5,390 nucleotides of DNA from contig JAGLGH010000086.1 in NCBI GenBank assembly GCA_023144115.1, forward strand, positions 1 through 5,390. The letters run 5' to 3'. The translations under genes were made by a program, and so were the position numbers. The notes under the pieces are model-generated. The model was given only the letters and a program-made list of their open reading frames with translations, searched no databases and had not been told where the DNA came from. Numbering within the stretch: the first letter of the stretch is position 1; each line of letters opens with the position of its first letter. Origin of the DNA: Nanobdellota archaeon. Lineage in GTDB: Archaea; Nanobdellota; Nanobdellia; Woesearchaeales; JAGLGH01. This document shows, one piece after another, positions 4,425-5,390 of the stretch.

Positions 4425-5390
4425 TTACTCTTTGTACTCCTGCATGATAAGTTGGCCAATGTAATCCTTGAGATTTTCTACTGCTTTTTCTGTAATAGTA
4501 ATTACTTTTTCTGGATTCTTATTCGCGATAAGATTAAAAGCGTCCTTTATATCATTAAATTTGCCTGTACAAAATTCATAAACATGGACATTAGCCTTCT
4601 GTGCTCCATCCCAAATCACTTGCCTGGCAGCAGCATCAAAATTAAGACTGATGCCATACTCGGATTTTATCTTATCCTCATATGCCTTAAAGCTAGCATC
4701 TGAAACAGCTTGATAAATAAGGTCATTTGGATTAACAGTCCCATCTACCATTTCCTTTGTAACATGCAAGGAAGTTATGCCGCTGCCTGGCAGTTTTGCC
4801 TCGTAAAACAGCAAGGCATTATCAATTACAGTAACAAGGCCTCTTGCCCCAGTTCCATGGCTTATTGCTTTCTTGCCAAAATACTGCAATGAATCATCGC
4901 TGAATTCAATGTTGATGCCATAAGATGCAAAATCTGTTTTTTTCTTTCTGATAATAGAGCAAGTTGGATTTTTCAGGATTGTGACTAAATCATCTTCATT
5001 TAATCTTTTAAGCACTGAGATTATAGGGATTCTGCCGATGAATTCTGATTCAAATCCATATTCCCTCAAGTCAGCAGGAGTTACATCAGCAAGATAATCA
5101 ACAGAATCATCTTTGGAAACGATATCTCCCCCAAAACCCATTGAGCCTTTCTTTACAGTCCTTTTTTTGATAATATCATCAAGCCTGTTAAAAGCACCGC
5201 TAAAGACAAAAAGGATATTCTTTGTATTAATCTTTCTTTCTTTAATTACCCCAGTCTTCTGGTATTCATGTGCCATAGATATCTGGGATGGGACATCCAT
5301 CTTAGAGTTCAGATCAATCTCAGTTTCTTCAATTATCTTAAGCAGACCGCGCTGTACACCAGTTCCTGAAACATCCCTTGTGTTGGAACC
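4425..5390 (-). CDS. ClpX-like AAA+ unfoldase ATPase (5' partial)
   Basis: 321 residues are visible; the N-terminus, with the Walker motifs and any zinc domain, lies beyond the window. The frame runs to the window edge, so the ATG at 5300 is internal. ClpX landmarks in order are TRDVSGTGVQRGLLKIIE (4-21, matching the ClpX TRDVSGEGVQQALLK block), NILFVFSGAF (58-67, sensor-1 strand), GSMGFG (82-87, the position of the ClpP-contacting IGF loop), LREYGFESEFIGRIPI (108-123, with the arginine finger R120), and sensor 2 GTGARGL (179-185, R183). ClpX normally ends about 50 residues after sensor 2; here 136 follow. The extra part (about 222-321) resembles a second, decayed copy of the small AAA+ domain. 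ClpX unfolds substrates for ClpP in bacteria; most archaea lack it. Whether a ClpP partner exists cannot be seen. Transfer from bacteria is plausible (inference). Confidence 0.85.
   Translation of the reverse strand, partial: GSNTRDVSGTGVQRGLLKIIEETEIDLNSKMDVPSQISMAHEYQKTGVIKERKINTKNILFVFSGAFNRLDDIIKKRTVKKGSMGFGGDIVSKDDSVDYLADVTPADLREYGFESEFIGRIPIISVLKRLNEDDLVTILKNPTCSIIRKKKTDFASYGINIEFSDDSLQYFGKKAISHGTGARGLVTVIDNALLFYEAKLPGSGITSLHVTKEMVDGTVNPNDLIYQAVSDASFKAYEDKIKSEYGISLNFDAAARQVIWDGAQKANVHVYEFCTGKFNDIKDAFNLIANKNPEKVITITEKAVENLKDYIGQLIMQEYKE

Noticed and set aside
4452..4892. Plus-strand open frames within the ClpX-like gene
   Set aside because: Antisense to conserved AAA+ motifs; no start signals.
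1..5390. CRISPR array or recognisable insertion sequence
   Set aside because: No regularly spaced direct repeats, cas-like genes, transposase motifs or terminal repeats were seen.

Overview
The window looks like chromosomal DNA of an AT-rich archaeon, most likely a DPANN lineage of the Woesearchaeota/Pacearchaeota kind (inference). The reasons are TTTATAAA-type TATA boxes about 26 bp from transcript starts, leaderless genes, tRNA genes without an encoded CCA, an archaeal-type TrmI tRNA methyltransferase, a tandem Lrp/AsnC regulator, and many unrecognised small proteins.

Layout. Positions 3-128 (+) hold the last 41 codons of an unrecognised gene, followed by a small hairpin. Positions 325-1280 (-) are a two-gene operon: trmI, then a 58-residue two-helix membrane protein that overlaps it by ATGA. 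Positions 1356-2174 (-, possibly to 2195) encode an unknown Trp-rich soluble protein. It is divergent from 2284-3246 (+), a double-length Lrp/AsnC regulator with a perfect 13-bp palindrome over its start. Then come tRNA-Cys(GCA) (3270-3342, -), a tRNA-like structured RNA (3464-3549, +) and tRNA-Arg(TCT) (3584-3658, +). An unknown protein (3799-4395, +) has an open frame that begins without an ATG. A ClpX-like AAA+ ATPase (4425-5390, -) runs off the window end.

The most notable signal is regulatory. The inverted repeat CAGTATC-N9-GATACTG occurs twice. One copy lies upstream of trmI. The other lies exactly midway between the divergent promoters of tRNA-Cys and the tRNA-like RNA. In all three promoters the repeat centre is 26 bp from the first T of the TATA box. 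A tRNA methyltransferase and two tRNA-type genes therefore appear to share an upstream operator, which suggests an undescribed archaeal tRNA regulon.

The second notable signal is the RNA at 3464. It starts like tRNA-Arg (18 of the first 20 bases match the tRNA 120 bp downstream) and has a promoter with the same geometry as tRNA-Cys. Instead of continuing as a tRNA it runs into two strong hairpins. The complete tRNA-Arg downstream has no TATA box of its own and is probably read from the same promoter.
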